Shown here in pieces: positions 27,499 to 37,400 of a DNA stretch of 64,000 nt. The translations under genes and the position numbers were made by a program. Below the pieces are notes generated by a model that worked only from the letters and a program-made list of their open reading frames with translations, made no database searches and was not told the DNA's origin. Origin of the DNA: Arthrobacter sp. AZCC_0090 (GTDB lineage: Bacteria > Actinomycetota > Actinomycetes > Actinomycetales > Micrococcaceae). The stretch is taken from assembly GCF_014207375.1 (NCBI RefSeq), contig NZ_JACHEE010000003.1, forward strand, positions 372,001-436,000, given 5' to 3'. The first letter of the stretch is position 1, and every line of letters begins with the position of its first letter.

Positions 27499-28145
27499 CC
27501 ACCGAGCAGGAGCATGGTTCTCCAGAAGTGGGGCTGTGGAGCGGTGACATCGGAACGCTCCACGAGCAATCCCGGCGTGCCCTGCTGGAGATCCTCAAGG
27601 GTCCCTATCTATCGGGCCGCCAACGCCCGCAACTATGGGCCGCTCTGATCGCTGACGAACGTGCAGTACGATCCCAGCTGCACAATCTGTTCCTCGAACT
27701 CGTCATCGATCGGGTCGACGAATTCGCCTTCGCCCGCAAAGTGCGCACGACAGAGATTGACGTTCCGAGCGCGCTGCGCACCGAGCGACTGACCTTCCTC
27801 GACACAGCCATGCTGCTCGTGCTGCGCCAGCTGCTGCTGGCAGCGCCAGGCGAGCGCCGCGTGATCGTCGGGCAGGACGAGGTCTACGCGCGCCTCGCGG
27901 TTTATCGCGACGGCGACGAGGGGGCGTACCTGCGCAACCTCAACGGCGCCTGGGGGCGGATGAGGGACAAGTTCCGCGTCGTCCACGCCCTTGGCGACAA
28001 CCGGGCCGAGATCTCGCCGGTGGTCAAGTTCATCATCGAGGAGGAACAGGTGCACGCACTCGCCGATGTCTACCGGCGCGTGGCAGGGGCCGATGACGCG
28101 GAGACAGGAGCGACATCCATCACCGACGAGACGGTTGCTCCATGA
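27495..28145 (+). CDS. jetB: Wadjet JetB (DUF4194), MukE/KITE-like subunit
   Basis: 216 aa from the GTG in the GTGA overlap with jetA. DUF4194 features: RRALLEILKGPYLSGRQRPQLWAALIADE at the N-terminus, FLELVIDRVDEFAFARKV, and LTFLDTAMLLVLRQLLL. Small winged-helix proteins of this type dimerise and bind the kleisin JetA and DNA. The stop overlaps the jetC start (ATGA), showing tight translational coupling across the operon. Confidence 0.92.
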   Translation: MTTEQEHGSPEVGLWSGDIGTLHEQSRRALLEILKGPYLSGRQRPQLWAALIADERAVRSQLHNLFLELVIDRVDEFAFARKVRTTEIDVPSALRTERLTFLDTAMLLVLRQLLLAAPGERRVIVGQDEVYARLAVYRDGDEGAYLRNLNGAWGRMRDKFRVVHALGDNRAEISPVVKFIIEEEQVHALADVYRRVAGADDAETGATSITDETVAP

Positions 28146-31100
28146 GTGAGACATCACCTGCCACCCCCGAAGTTACGGCGCCCGTCGCTCCCGGACAGTG
28201 GCGCCTCGCCGAGGTGCAACTGGCCAATTGGGGCACCTTCGACGGGGCGATCTATCGCGTCCCGATCGCCCGCAAGGGACACCTGATGACCGGCCCGTCC
28301 GGTTCCGGCAAGTCCTCCCTCCTCGACGCCATCGCCGCGGTGCCCACACCCGACAAGTGGCTGCGTTTGAACCAGGCGGCGCAAGGCGACGGCACCCGCG
28401 CCGACCAGCGCACCATCGTCAGCTACGTGCGCGGGGCGTGGTCGCGCACGACCGACGAGAACGAGGATCGCGTCGTCAGCGCATACCTGCGGCCGGGCGC
28501 GACCTGGAGCGGCATCGTGCTGCGGTACGAGAACGGAGTCGATCGGCCCGTGTCACTCTGCCGCCTGTTCTTCCTCCGCGGCACTGCGATGGCCTCCGCC
28601 GACGTCGCCGACCTCTGCCTCCTCGAACGCTCGGCGGTCGACCTGCGAGACCTCGAGCCCTTCACGCGCTCGGGCATCGAAACGCGCAAGGTGCAGGCGA
28701 ACTGGCCCGACGCCGTCGTCACGTCGAACAGAAGCCATGGCCGGTTCTACGCCCGCATGCGCTCACTGTTCGGCATCGCCCACGAGAGCGCCCTGCAACT
28801 GCTGCACAAGACGCAGTCGGCCAAGAGTATCGACAGCCTCGACCAGCTCTTCCGTGACTACATGCTGGAACGGCCCGCCACCTACGACCTCGCCGACACC
28901 GCCGTCGCTCAGTTCGGCGAGCTGCGAGACGCTCACGAGCATGTCGTGCAGCTGCGGCAGCAGCGAGACCACCTCACTGAGCTGCGCGCACACTCCGATG
29001 CGTACGACAGGGCCAACAACGCTGCCGATGCCGCCCGCTCCATGGCCGACTCGGTGGTCCCCTACCAGAAGCACCAGAGCCTCCGCCTTGCCCTGGCCGA
29101 ACACGGTGCAGTTGGCGAGCAACTCGTGAGCCTGAAGGCCGACGCCGAGCGGGCGGACGGGTCGTACCGACGTGCCGACGAGGACGCAGACCTCGCCCAG
29201 CGACGCGCCCTCGAGCTCGGCGGCGGCGAGGCCGAACATCTCCAGCACCGTATCCGCACAGCGCAGGATGCGGAACGGGCGACCAGACAGCGGTGGGACG
29301 CCCTCGAATGCCAGCTCACCGAGGCCGGGGTCGCGCACACACCGACAACCGCGGCGGAGTTCGCCGAGCTCATGGCCGAGATCGACCGCACCCTGCACTC
29401 TCCCTCCACCTCTGCCGGACCGAGCCACGCGCAGCAGGAGCGCTTCTTCATCGCGCGAGCCGCGAAGGAGCGCATCGAGACGGCGATCCGTACGCTGCGC
29501 ATGAGCGGAACGACCGTGCCCGACAACCTCATCGGCATCCGCCGAGCAATCTCCACCGAGACGGGGCTGCCGGTCACGGCTCTCCCCTTCGCCGCCGAGA
29601 TCATCGAGGTGCGACCCACGTTCGCTGAATGGACCGGAGCGATCGAGCGGGTGCTCCGCCCGTTCGCCCTCACAATGCTCGTGCGCAGCGAGCACCTCCC
29701 TGCCGTGCGACGGTGGGCAGAAGCGCACCGCGTCAACGCCCGCCTCGTCTTCGAGGAAGTCTCCTCGGAGATTCCCCCGCCCCGGCCAGCGCGAAGCAGC
29801 CTGTCCCTCGTGAACCGGATCTCCGTCGCACCTGGGCCGTTCGCCGAGTGGGTCGCTGGCCAGCTGTCAGAGCGGTTCGACTACGCGTGCGTCGACAGCC
29901 CCGACCAGCTTGACGACCATACCCGAGCGGTCACGGTCAACGGCCAGGTCAAGTCCTCCCGCACGCGGTACGAGAAAGACGACCGCGTCAAGATCGACGA
30001 GCGAGGCCATTGGGTGCTTGGCGACCGCGAGTCAAAGCTCGAAGCACTCATCGAGCAGCTGCGCGGCGCGGAACGCGAGTATTCCCAGGCCGAGACCGAC
30101 GTCGATCGCGCCGAGAAGGAACGCAACAGCGATCTGGAGCGCCGAGCAACGCTCAAGGCAGTGCGGGGGCAGATGTGGCATGACATTGACCTGGATGCTG
30201 CGGCGGCGGCGATCGCCGACCTGCAGCGGCGCCTCGACGACCTGACCCGCGAAGACGGCGGGCTGCGCGACGCCGTCGGTGCGGCGCAGACCGCACGGGA
30301 AGCTCGCGAGGCCGCCGCGAAGGCCCTTCAGGACGCCGAGCTCAGTCTCCGCCAGGCCACGACGAAGCACGAAGAACTCGGCACAGCCATCCGGGATCTG
30401 GAAGAAGCCATCGCCACAGGAGGCGTCCCGGATCTCGACGAGCACACCACGGCCGCGCTCGGCCGCCGATTCCGCGAGGTCCAGCGCAGCATCACGCGGC
30501 AGAACATCGCCGAGGTCGGCCAGGAGGTCATCCGCCGGCTGCAGCAACAGCGGGACAAGGATCTGGAGGCAGCCCGCACGTCCGGCAACGATGTGGCGCG
30601 CCTGGCCGCCCAGTTCAACGAACGCTGGTCGGCCGCAGCGGCAGCGGCAGACCTGTCGCCGACGACAGCTGACCGCCGCGCCTACGTCGAGGTGCTGGAC
30701 GGCATCGTCGCCCACGGCCTGCCCGAGCACGAGTCCAACTTCCTGCGCCTGCTGAGAGAACGGTCCCGCGACATGATCGGCGAGCTCGTCAGTGACATTC
30801 TGGGGGCGCCGCGGGAGATCGAGGAACGCGTCGCGCCCGTGAACGCGTCTTTGAAACGGTCAGAGTTCGACGAGGGTCGCTACCTGAAGCTGCGCGTCAA
30901 AGTGCGGCGCAGCGAGACCGTCACCCGCTTCATCGCCGACCTGCGGTCCATCTCGGAAGGTGGATGGGCGGACAACGACCTCGAATCCGCCGAAGAACGT
31001 TTCGCCACCCTCGCGGACATCATGCGGCGCTTCGCCTCCAGCGACCACGTCGACCGCAGCTGGAAGCGCCAGTGCCTCGACACGCGGCAGCACGTGACCT

Positions 31101-31537
31101 TCCTGGCCGAAGAGATCGACGCCCACGGAAGGGTGCACGCCACCTACGATTCGGGAGCGGCGATGTCGGGCGGCCAGCAGCAGAAACTCGTCATCTTCTG
31201 CCTCGCGGCAGCCCTGCGGTACCAGCTCGCCGACCCCGACGATGAGTTCCCCCGCTACGGAACCATCGTGCTCGACGAGGCGTTCGACAAAGCCGACACA
31301 CGCTACACCCGCATGGCGCTGGACATCTTCGTCGAGTTCGGCTTCCAGCTCATACTCGCGACCCCGCAGAAGCTCCTCCAGACCATCGAGCCGTACGTCG
31401 GTGCCGCGACCTCCATCGAGAACCCGACCCGCCGACGGACAGCCATCGCGAACGTGCCGTGGCGACAGGACGCCGCAAGCGACGTCACAACCGCCGGAAA
31501 CGCGGACGGCGAGGCAACCTCAGAGGCCGCCCAATGA
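28142..31537 (+). CDS. jetC: Wadjet JetC, SMC/MukB-like ATPase
   Basis: 1131 aa. Walker A is GPSGSGKSS at 51-59. A long central coiled coil is broken by a hinge-like region around 430-620. The ABC signature SGGQQQK is near 1008-1014 and Walker B IVLDEAF near 1041-1047. All ATPase elements are intact, so the motor should be active. JetC loops DNA by extrusion, and with JetA/JetB it presents small circles to JetD. Start and stop both lie in four-base ATGA overlaps with the neighbours. Confidence 0.95.
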   Translation: MSETSPATPEVTAPVAPGQWRLAEVQLANWGTFDGAIYRVPIARKGHLMTGPSGSGKSSLLDAIAAVPTPDKWLRLNQAAQGDGTRADQRTIVSYVRGAWSRTTDENEDRVVSAYLRPGATWSGIVLRYENGVDRPVSLCRLFFLRGTAMASADVADLCLLERSAVDLRDLEPFTRSGIETRKVQANWPDAVVTSNRSHGRFYARMRSLFGIAHESALQLLHKTQSAKSIDSLDQLFRDYMLERPATYDLADTAVAQFGELRDAHEHVVQLRQQRDHLTELRAHSDAYDRANNAADAARSMADSVVPYQKHQSLRLALAEHGAVGEQLVSLKADAERADGSYRRADEDADLAQRRALELGGGEAEHLQHRIRTAQDAERATRQRWDALECQLTEAGVAHTPTTAAEFAELMAEIDRTLHSPSTSAGPSHAQQERFFIARAAKERIETAIRTLRMSGTTVPDNLIGIRRAISTETGLPVTALPFAAEIIEVRPTFAEWTGAIERVLRPFALTMLVRSEHLPAVRRWAEAHRVNARLVFEEVSSEIPPPRPARSSLSLVNRISVAPGPFAEWVAGQLSERFDYACVDSPDQLDDHTRAVTVNGQVKSSRTRYEKDDRVKIDERGHWVLGDRESKLEALIEQLRGAEREYSQAETDVDRAEKERNSDLERRATLKAVRGQMWHDIDLDAAAAAIADLQRRLDDLTREDGGLRDAVGAAQTAREAREAAAKALQDAELSLRQATTKHEELGTAIRDLEEAIATGGVPDLDEHTTAALGRRFREVQRSITRQNIAEVGQEVIRRLQQQRDKDLEAARTSGNDVARLAAQFNERWSAAAAAADLSPTTADRRAYVEVLDGIVAHGLPEHESNFLRLLRERSRDMIGELVSDILGAPREIEERVAPVNASLKRSEFDEGRYLKLRVKVRRSETVTRFIADLRSISEGGWADNDLESAEERFATLADIMRRFASSDHVDRSWKRQCLDTRQHVTFLAEEIDAHGRVHATYDSGAAMSGGQQQKLVIFCLAAALRYQLADPDDEFPRYGTIVLDEAFDKADTRYTRMALDIFVEFGFQLILATPQKLLQTIEPYVGAATSIENPTRRRTAIANVPWRQDAASDVTTAGNADGEATSEAAQ

Positions 31538-32718
31538 TCACCCTCGCCCAGGCACGCGATACAGCTCGTGCGCGACTGCAGGCCAAACTCGGCGAGTGGG
31601 GATCAGCCGGCGACCCAGCATCGACCGGGGCGCTCCTGTCTATCGCGCTGAAACCGCCGACCGAACGGGAGATGCTCAACGACGAGGCCGCCGCGGAGAA
31701 CTGGGCCAAGGACTGGGCCGCCCTTCCGCTCGGCAACGGCGCCACCGTCGACTGGGAGGTGCGCGCCTGGCGCAGCATCGGCCGGCAGCGCGTGCCGGTA
31801 CGGCTTCGGCTGGCCACCCCCGACGATGTCGCCGAATTCGCCGGCGGGGAGCACGCGCGAGCGTGGTCGCGACTGCGCACCCGCGCAGCAATCCTCCGCG
31901 AGCGGTTCGGCGACACTGACCCGATCAACACGGTGATCCGCCGACACACCGAGACCCTGATCCAGTTCGACGAGGCCCGCTTCGCCACGGTGGTCGATGC
32001 CGTCGCATGGTTGGTCCGCCATCCGGTCACCGGTCTTCGACCCCGTCAGCTGCCGATCCGCGGCGTCGACACCAAATGGTTCACCGCACATCGGAGCATC
32101 GTCTCGTCCCTCTACGCCGCAACGACCGCCTCCACCGACCTCGGCATCGTCGACACCGACAAGCTCGTCCGGGTTCGGGTCCTCGACGAGGCGCTGGCGA
32201 TCGGCGGCATCATCGAATTCGCCGCTCCCGTGTCCCAGCTCAACGTCCTGTCGTTCTCTCCCGCTGCTGTCCTCGTGTACGAGAACCTCGAGACCGTCCT
32301 CGCGATGCCGCTGTGGCCGGGTGCCATCGCCGTCCACGGTTCCGGCTACGCCGTCGATGTCGTCGGCCGACTGCCTTGGGTGCAGCAATCGCCAATCCTC
32401 TACTGGGGCGACCTGGACTCGAATGGCTTCGCGATCCTGCACCGCCTGCGATCGTCGCATCCGGACGTAACGTCCGTCCTGATGGACGAGAGCACCCTGC
32501 TCGACCACCGCGACCTCTGGATACAAGAACCGACGCCGAACCGCGGAACCTTCGACACACTGACCGGCAGCGAGCAGCGAGCCCTCAAACGCCTGCGTGA
32601 CGAAGGGGATGTGCGTCTGGAACAGGAACGCATCCCGTGGCAGACCGCGCTGAAATCGCTGCAGACGGCATGGAAAATGATCGCTGAACGAAGCCAGTGG
32701 AAAATCAATTCCGATTGA
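31534..32718 (+). CDS. jetD: Wadjet JetD, Toprim-type nuclease (DUF3322/DUF2220)
   Basis: 394 aa from the ATG in the ATGA overlap with jetC. The N-terminal DUF3322-like arm (about 1-180) is followed by the Toprim domain: glutamates in YENLET (about 250-253) and the DxD metal site in YWGDLDSNGFAIL (D293, D295). JetD resembles the Spo11/TopoVIA fold and cuts plasmid DNA caught by JetABC. Catalytic residues appear intact; the catalytic Tyr of topoisomerases is not used by this family. It ends the operon; no terminator was seen. Confidence 0.93.
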   Translation: MITLAQARDTARARLQAKLGEWGSAGDPASTGALLSIALKPPTEREMLNDEAAAENWAKDWAALPLGNGATVDWEVRAWRSIGRQRVPVRLRLATPDDVAEFAGGEHARAWSRLRTRAAILRERFGDTDPINTVIRRHTETLIQFDEARFATVVDAVAWLVRHPVTGLRPRQLPIRGVDTKWFTAHRSIVSSLYAATTASTDLGIVDTDKLVRVRVLDEALAIGGIIEFAAPVSQLNVLSFSPAAVLVYENLETVLAMPLWPGAIAVHGSGYAVDVVGRLPWVQQSPILYWGDLDSNGFAILHRLRSSHPDVTSVLMDESTLLDHRDLWIQEPTPNRGTFDTLTGSEQRALKRLRDEGDVRLEQERIPWQTALKSLQTAWKMIAERSQWKINSD

Positions 32719-34199
32719 GGCCGAACTTTCCGGTCACGAGGGCACGCCGGGTTGAGTCAAACTAAGGCGATCCGCCCTCGTCTTCCTCATGTTCCGCATC
32801 ATCACCGTCCCGAATGAAGCTCTTGCCCAACCATTCAAGGTCTTCTTAGCGTAGAGCACGCAAGCCTGCCTGCTGCCAAGCGACCAAACGGAGATCGTCC
32901 TTGCCATCCCCGCTGCCGTCCGCTTTCCAGGCCCTCGGGTAACGAACTTCACCTCAACGGTCGTTGGGACGAGCTAGCTTGTGCGGCTGAATGGCCAATA
33001 GCTTGCGGGGGAGCGGATCTGCCGCGCTTTGCAGACCTGCACGAAGCATGCCCGTGGAAGCAGCAACAGTGCCCCCGGCGCGGATGGCCTCGTTCGGAAT
33101 CGGGCGGAGGTAACAGCTGCCTCAGCCGTAATCAGTGAGTTGGTCGGGCGGCGATCTGGCCTTGCGTGGTCACCACGGGAAGGGGTCCGCGACGAACGCA
33201 ACATAATGTCCTTTGTCAACGTCGTGCCCGGCTGGCGGGGCAGAGGGCCTTTCAGCGGAATGTGCGCAGCTGCTGCCGTGAAGAGCGCCTTCAGGACCGA
33301 GGATCTGGATCGCTCGTACTCTTGATCCTCGGTCCTGGCCTCGTAACTGGTCGGCGGATACAACAACTCGTGCAACTTGCTGATCGCTGACAGGCGTCCG
33401 GTTGCGACCGCCAGCGCCAAGCCGTTGCCCTCGATGAAAGCCACAGCGCGCTCGGCCGTGATCGGATGCCCACATACATTTCGGGTCGTATGGTGAAACA
33501 GCTGGCCACACCCGCCGGGTTTCCCGTGCGTGAGAGGGGAGGTGCTGAGTCGTCTGACATGGCCACAGTTTGCACCGCGGGAACGGAACTCAACAACTAG
33601 TGTGGATGTGGTGATCGCTGTGGGATGGCCTGTTTGTGCTGATTTAGCAGGGATCTTTTCTCCTCGTTTATGAGCGCAAAACATACCCCTTGCATAGACC
33701 CCCGGGGGCGGGGAAGACCATGCTTGCCGAACGGGATGGGGCTACGGGAGCGGCGGTTTCGAACTGCATGTCGACTGAGTGGGCGTCACGCAATGCGTTG
33801 AGCTGGCAGATGCTGAGGCAACCGCGCGCAACGACCTTGAGCTTCTCGACAGGGAGGATGCACAGACGGCGGAGGTCACGGGTATTGCCGAGGCAGAGCT
33901 GACTCGAGTGCCTGCGTCGGGGGTACCTGCCTGCGTGCCGGTAAGACCCGAGCCGGAACCCCAGTCGGCAGTCAGCCTTCGCACTCCCCGCAGTAGGAGA
34001 GGTCGCCCTTTGTCCGGCCGGTTTGTGAACCTGGCCTCGTCCTTGTTTGTCGCACCTTCAACATTGGTCGAATTGTCGTGCCTTCCATCGGGCGGCAACA
34101 CGCTGAACGTCCGAACTCCCTTGATTTTAGTTGTCGTGTCAGCCTTTGGACGAACTGGGACACCACGATCCACGTCAACGTTACATACTGTGCTAGGCC
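32719..34199. other. Decayed, gene-poor right part of the island
   Basis: About 1.5 kb with no intact gene I trust. It contains a frameshifted gene remnant at 33210-33560 on the minus strand and a Walker-A-like fragment (PPGAGKTMLAER) at about 33702-33737 on the plus strand. A minus-strand stretch at 32770-32940 reads WKADGSGDGKDDLRLVAWQQ before a stop and may be another remnant. Confidence 0.5.
33210..33560 (-). pseudogene. Frameshifted remnant of a small hypothetical gene (RPxMYVG motif)
   Basis: From an ATG at 33560 one frame reads MSDDSAPPLSRTGNPAG and then FTIRPEMYVG. At about 33468 the sense continues in the adjacent frame as HPITAERAVAFIEGNGLALA and SAISKLHELLYPPTSYEA. Joining them needs a one-base correction. 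The RPxMYVG opening resembles short actinobacterial hypothetical proteins. The right limit is uncertain because the frame stays open by chance. Confidence 0.3.
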
Positions 34200-34364
34200 G
34201 GATACTTCGCCCGATCCCTCGATGCCTATGGGCGGGCGGGCGAACCGTGCAGGCGCTGCGCCGCTGTGGGGCTGCCGGGTGTCATCAAACGCGAGTAGTT
34301 CATGAACCGCTCTTCCTACACCTGCCCCATCTGCCAGCCGAAGCCGCGCAACGGCCGCTGGTAG
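34200..34364 (+). pseudogene. mutM: Decayed original 3' end of mutM
   Basis: Reading from 34200: [20 protein letters not shown], a short disrupted stretch, IKRE, an in-frame TAG at 34296, then FMNRSSYTCPICQPKPRNGRW and a stop at 34364. It aligns codon by codon with the end of the intact mutM ([20 protein letters not shown] ... [12 protein letters not shown] at about 18720-18855). Weaker similarity to the preceding mutM segment is visible from about 34150. It is the displaced old C-terminus, now non-functional. Confidence 0.85.
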
Positions 34365-34462
34365 CACGGATTCGCGGGTATGCCCCCGCAAATCCGGGGA
34401 TTTCCGCCGTCGGGCAGTAGATTGAGAACGGGAAATCAGCCACTCAGGAGATCCGAAACACC

Positions 34463-37400
34463 TTGCATCTGAAAAGTTTGACTGTCCGGGGATTCAAGTC
34501 GTTCGCGTCGGCCACGACGTTCGACTTCGAGCCGGGCGTGACGGCCGTTGTCGGCCCCAACGGTTCGGGCAAGTCCAACGTGGTTGACGCGCTGGCCTGG
34601 GTGATGGGCGAACAAGGTGCAAAGACCCTGCGCGGCGGCAAAATGGAAGACGTCATCTTCGCCGGCACATCGGGGCGGCCTCCTCTGGGCCGCGCACACG
34701 TTGCGCTGACGATCGACAACGCCGACGGCGCCCTGCCGATCGAATACAGCGAAGTCACCATTTCCCGCACGCTCTTCAGGACCGGCGGATCCGAGTATGC
34801 AATCAACGGCTCGCCGTGCCGTCTCCTGGATATCCAGGAATTGCTCTCGGACTCCGGCCTGGGCAGGGAAATGCATGTGATCGTAGGGCAAGGGCAGTTG
34901 GACCGCGTCCTGCACGCCACCCCTGAGGACCGCCGAGGATTCATTGAAGAGGCCGCAGGCATCCTCAAGCACCGGCGTCGTAAGGAAAAGACTGTCCGCA
35001 AGCTGGAAGCCATGCAGGCAAACCTGCAGCGCCTTGGCGACCTGACTGCCGAGATCCGCCGGCAACTCACGCCGTTGGGTAAACAGGCCGAAGTCGCCCG
35101 CCGCGCGCAGACCGTCCAGTTCGACGTTCGAGACGCAAAGTCCCGGCTGCTGGCAGACGAGCTCGTTCAGCTCTCCAAAGCGTTGGAGAAAGATGTCGCC
35201 GACGAAGCTGCGTTGAAGGAGCGGCGCGAGGCGGTTGAAGCGGAGCTCGGCGTGGGCCGCCAACGCCAGGTCCGTCTTGAGCAACTTGCGGCCGAAGCCA
35301 CACCCCGGCTCAATGCGGCCCGGGACAATTGGTACCAATTGTCGGCAACTAGGGACCGGCTTCGAGCCTTGGGTTCGCTCGCCACTGAGCGTCGCCGCCT
35401 CCTCGGCTCCGCGGATGCGGCCCCGGATTCCGGCCGCGACCCGGACCACCTCGACCGGCAGGCCGCCCGGGTCCGGCAGGAACAGTCGGAGCTGGAGCAC
35501 GACATCCTTGCGAAGCAGGCAGCACTTCTCGAGGCCACTGCTGCCAAACAAGAAGCCGAGAACCTTGCCGCGGCTGAGGACAAGCGGCTGACAGCCGTGC
35601 TGCGGGCAGCAGCCGATCGCCGTGAAGGCCTCGCGAAACTCGTGGGTCAATTGGCTGCCGCGCGTTCCCGGGCTGAGGCAGCCGAGGCCGAACGAGGCAG
35701 GCTCAGGGACTCGCTTTCTGCCGGTGAGGAGCGCCGTCGCCACGCACAAAGCGAGTTCACGGCCCTCGAATCGCAAGTGGCCGGGGTTGAAGACGGTGAG
35801 GAAAGCCTCGACGCCGAATACGAGGACGCCACCGCCCTTCTTGACCAGATCACCGCCGAGATCGAGGCATTGAAAGCCGCCGAACGGGACGAGGTCCGCG
35901 AACGCGACGCGCTCATCGCCCGCCGCGATGCCCTGCAGCTCGGCCTCAACCGCAAGGATGGCTCTTCCCGGATCTTGTCTTCAGGCCATCCCGGGGTCGT
36001 GGGTTCAGTGGCCTCCCTTCTGACTGTGGAGCCCGGCTATGAGGCCGCCGTGGCCGCAGCGCTCGGCAGGGCCTCCGACGCCGTGGTGGTGGCCGATGCC
36101 GCGGGAGCCGTCGCTGCGATGCAGTTGCTGAAAGACGCCGACGCCGGACGGGCCTCCCTTTTGCTGGCGGACGTGGTCCCACCCACCGCTGGGGAGCTCG
36201 ACTTGTCGAAACTGCCGGAGTTACCGGACGGCGTGCGTTGGGCCACTGAGTTGGTTCAGGCCGATGGTCCTGAAGCCAGCGGCGCGGTAGCCCTCCTGGC
36301 GCTCACCGCCGTCGTCGATGGACTGGACGCAGCGGCAGGCCTCATTGCCGGCAACCCGGGGCTTACCGCCGTGACCCTCGAGGGGGACGTCTTTAGGGCC
36401 CTGACTGTAGACGGCGGATCGGCCACGGCACCGTCGCTCCTTGAGGTCCAAGCCGCAGTGGACGACGCCGAAACCCGGCTTCTGGAGCTCACCACCCGTC
36501 TTGAACGTGGCAAGTTCGCCCTGGCTGGAGCCGAAGGGCGCCGGGCCAACGCCCAGGAGCGGGCAGACGCAGCACTGGACAAACTCCACGACTCGGATGC
36601 CCGCTTGGCTGCCGTGGCGGAGCGGCTTGGGCACCTGAATTCCCAGTTGCGCAGCGCCGTCGCGGAAAGCGACCGCCTGGCCGAGTCCTTAGCCAAGGCC
36701 GAACTGAACATCGCCGTCGCCGAGGAGGCCCTTGAGCTTGCGGCGGAACGGTTGGCCGCGGCACAAGAAGCCCCCCAGGAAGAAGAGCCTTCCACGGAGC
36801 ACCGGGACGTCTTGTCGATGGCTGCCAGCGAAGCCCGGTCCCGCGAGATGGAGGTCAGGCTAGGGCTGCGCAGTGCCGAGGAGCAACTCGCCGCAACCAG
36901 CAACCGCGCTGCGTCCTTGGAACGTGCCGCCGCAAGCGAAAGGCGTGCCCGTGAGGAGGCAGCGCGCCGGGCACTGCGGCGCAAAGCCCAAGCCGAGCGG
37001 GCCTCGGCAGTGGCCTCCGCCGTCGAACAGACAGTGGGCTTCGTTGACGTTTCAGTGGACTTGGCCGCCCGCGCTCGCGACCTCGCGGAGGCGGTCCGTG
37101 AGCAGCGCGAGAAGGAACTTGCCGATGTCCGGAGCACCAACGACGTCTTAGCCCAGGAACTGGCTGGACTGACGGATTCGGTGCACCGCGACGAACTCGC
37201 GCGAGCCCAACAAAGGCTCAGGATCGAGGCCTTGGAGACGCGAGCCATCGAAGAACTTGGCCTGTCAGCCGAGCAACTCGTGGCCGACTTCGGTCCGGAT
37301 CAGCCCGTTCCGGTGCCCGCAGCCGCCACGGACAAATGGGCCGAACTTCGCGCCCCGGTGGACGAAGACGGAAACCCTGTTGGGGAGGGTGTTCCCTTTG

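Larger units (their letters stand above)
18856..34199. mobile_element. Genomic (defence) island inserted at the 3' end of mutM
   Basis: About 15.3 kb separate mutM from smc, genes normally adjacent in Micrococcaceae. The island carries a Wadjet operon, an ImmA-TIGR04141 unit, a PLD-like gene, genes of unknown function and decayed sequence. The right edge is marked by a degraded copy of the mutM 3' end. The short sequence TTCATGAAC occurs at equivalent mutM positions at both edges. No integrase or transposase is visible, so mobility is past or acts in trans. Confidence 0.75.

Noticed and set aside
32734..32952. 72-codon minus-strand frame after jetD
   Set aside because: The adjacent frame looks more protein-like but is broken by a stop; I cannot decide between them, so it is noted only as possible remnant.
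33742..34173. Minus-strand 143-codon frame in the decayed zone
   Set aside because: Low-complexity Ser/Ala/Arg composition and no ribosome site.
33779..34420. 213-codon plus-strand frame before smc
   Set aside because: It crosses the decayed mutM tail in a different phase and lacks any coherent domain. Only a short acidic stretch near its start looks coding-like.
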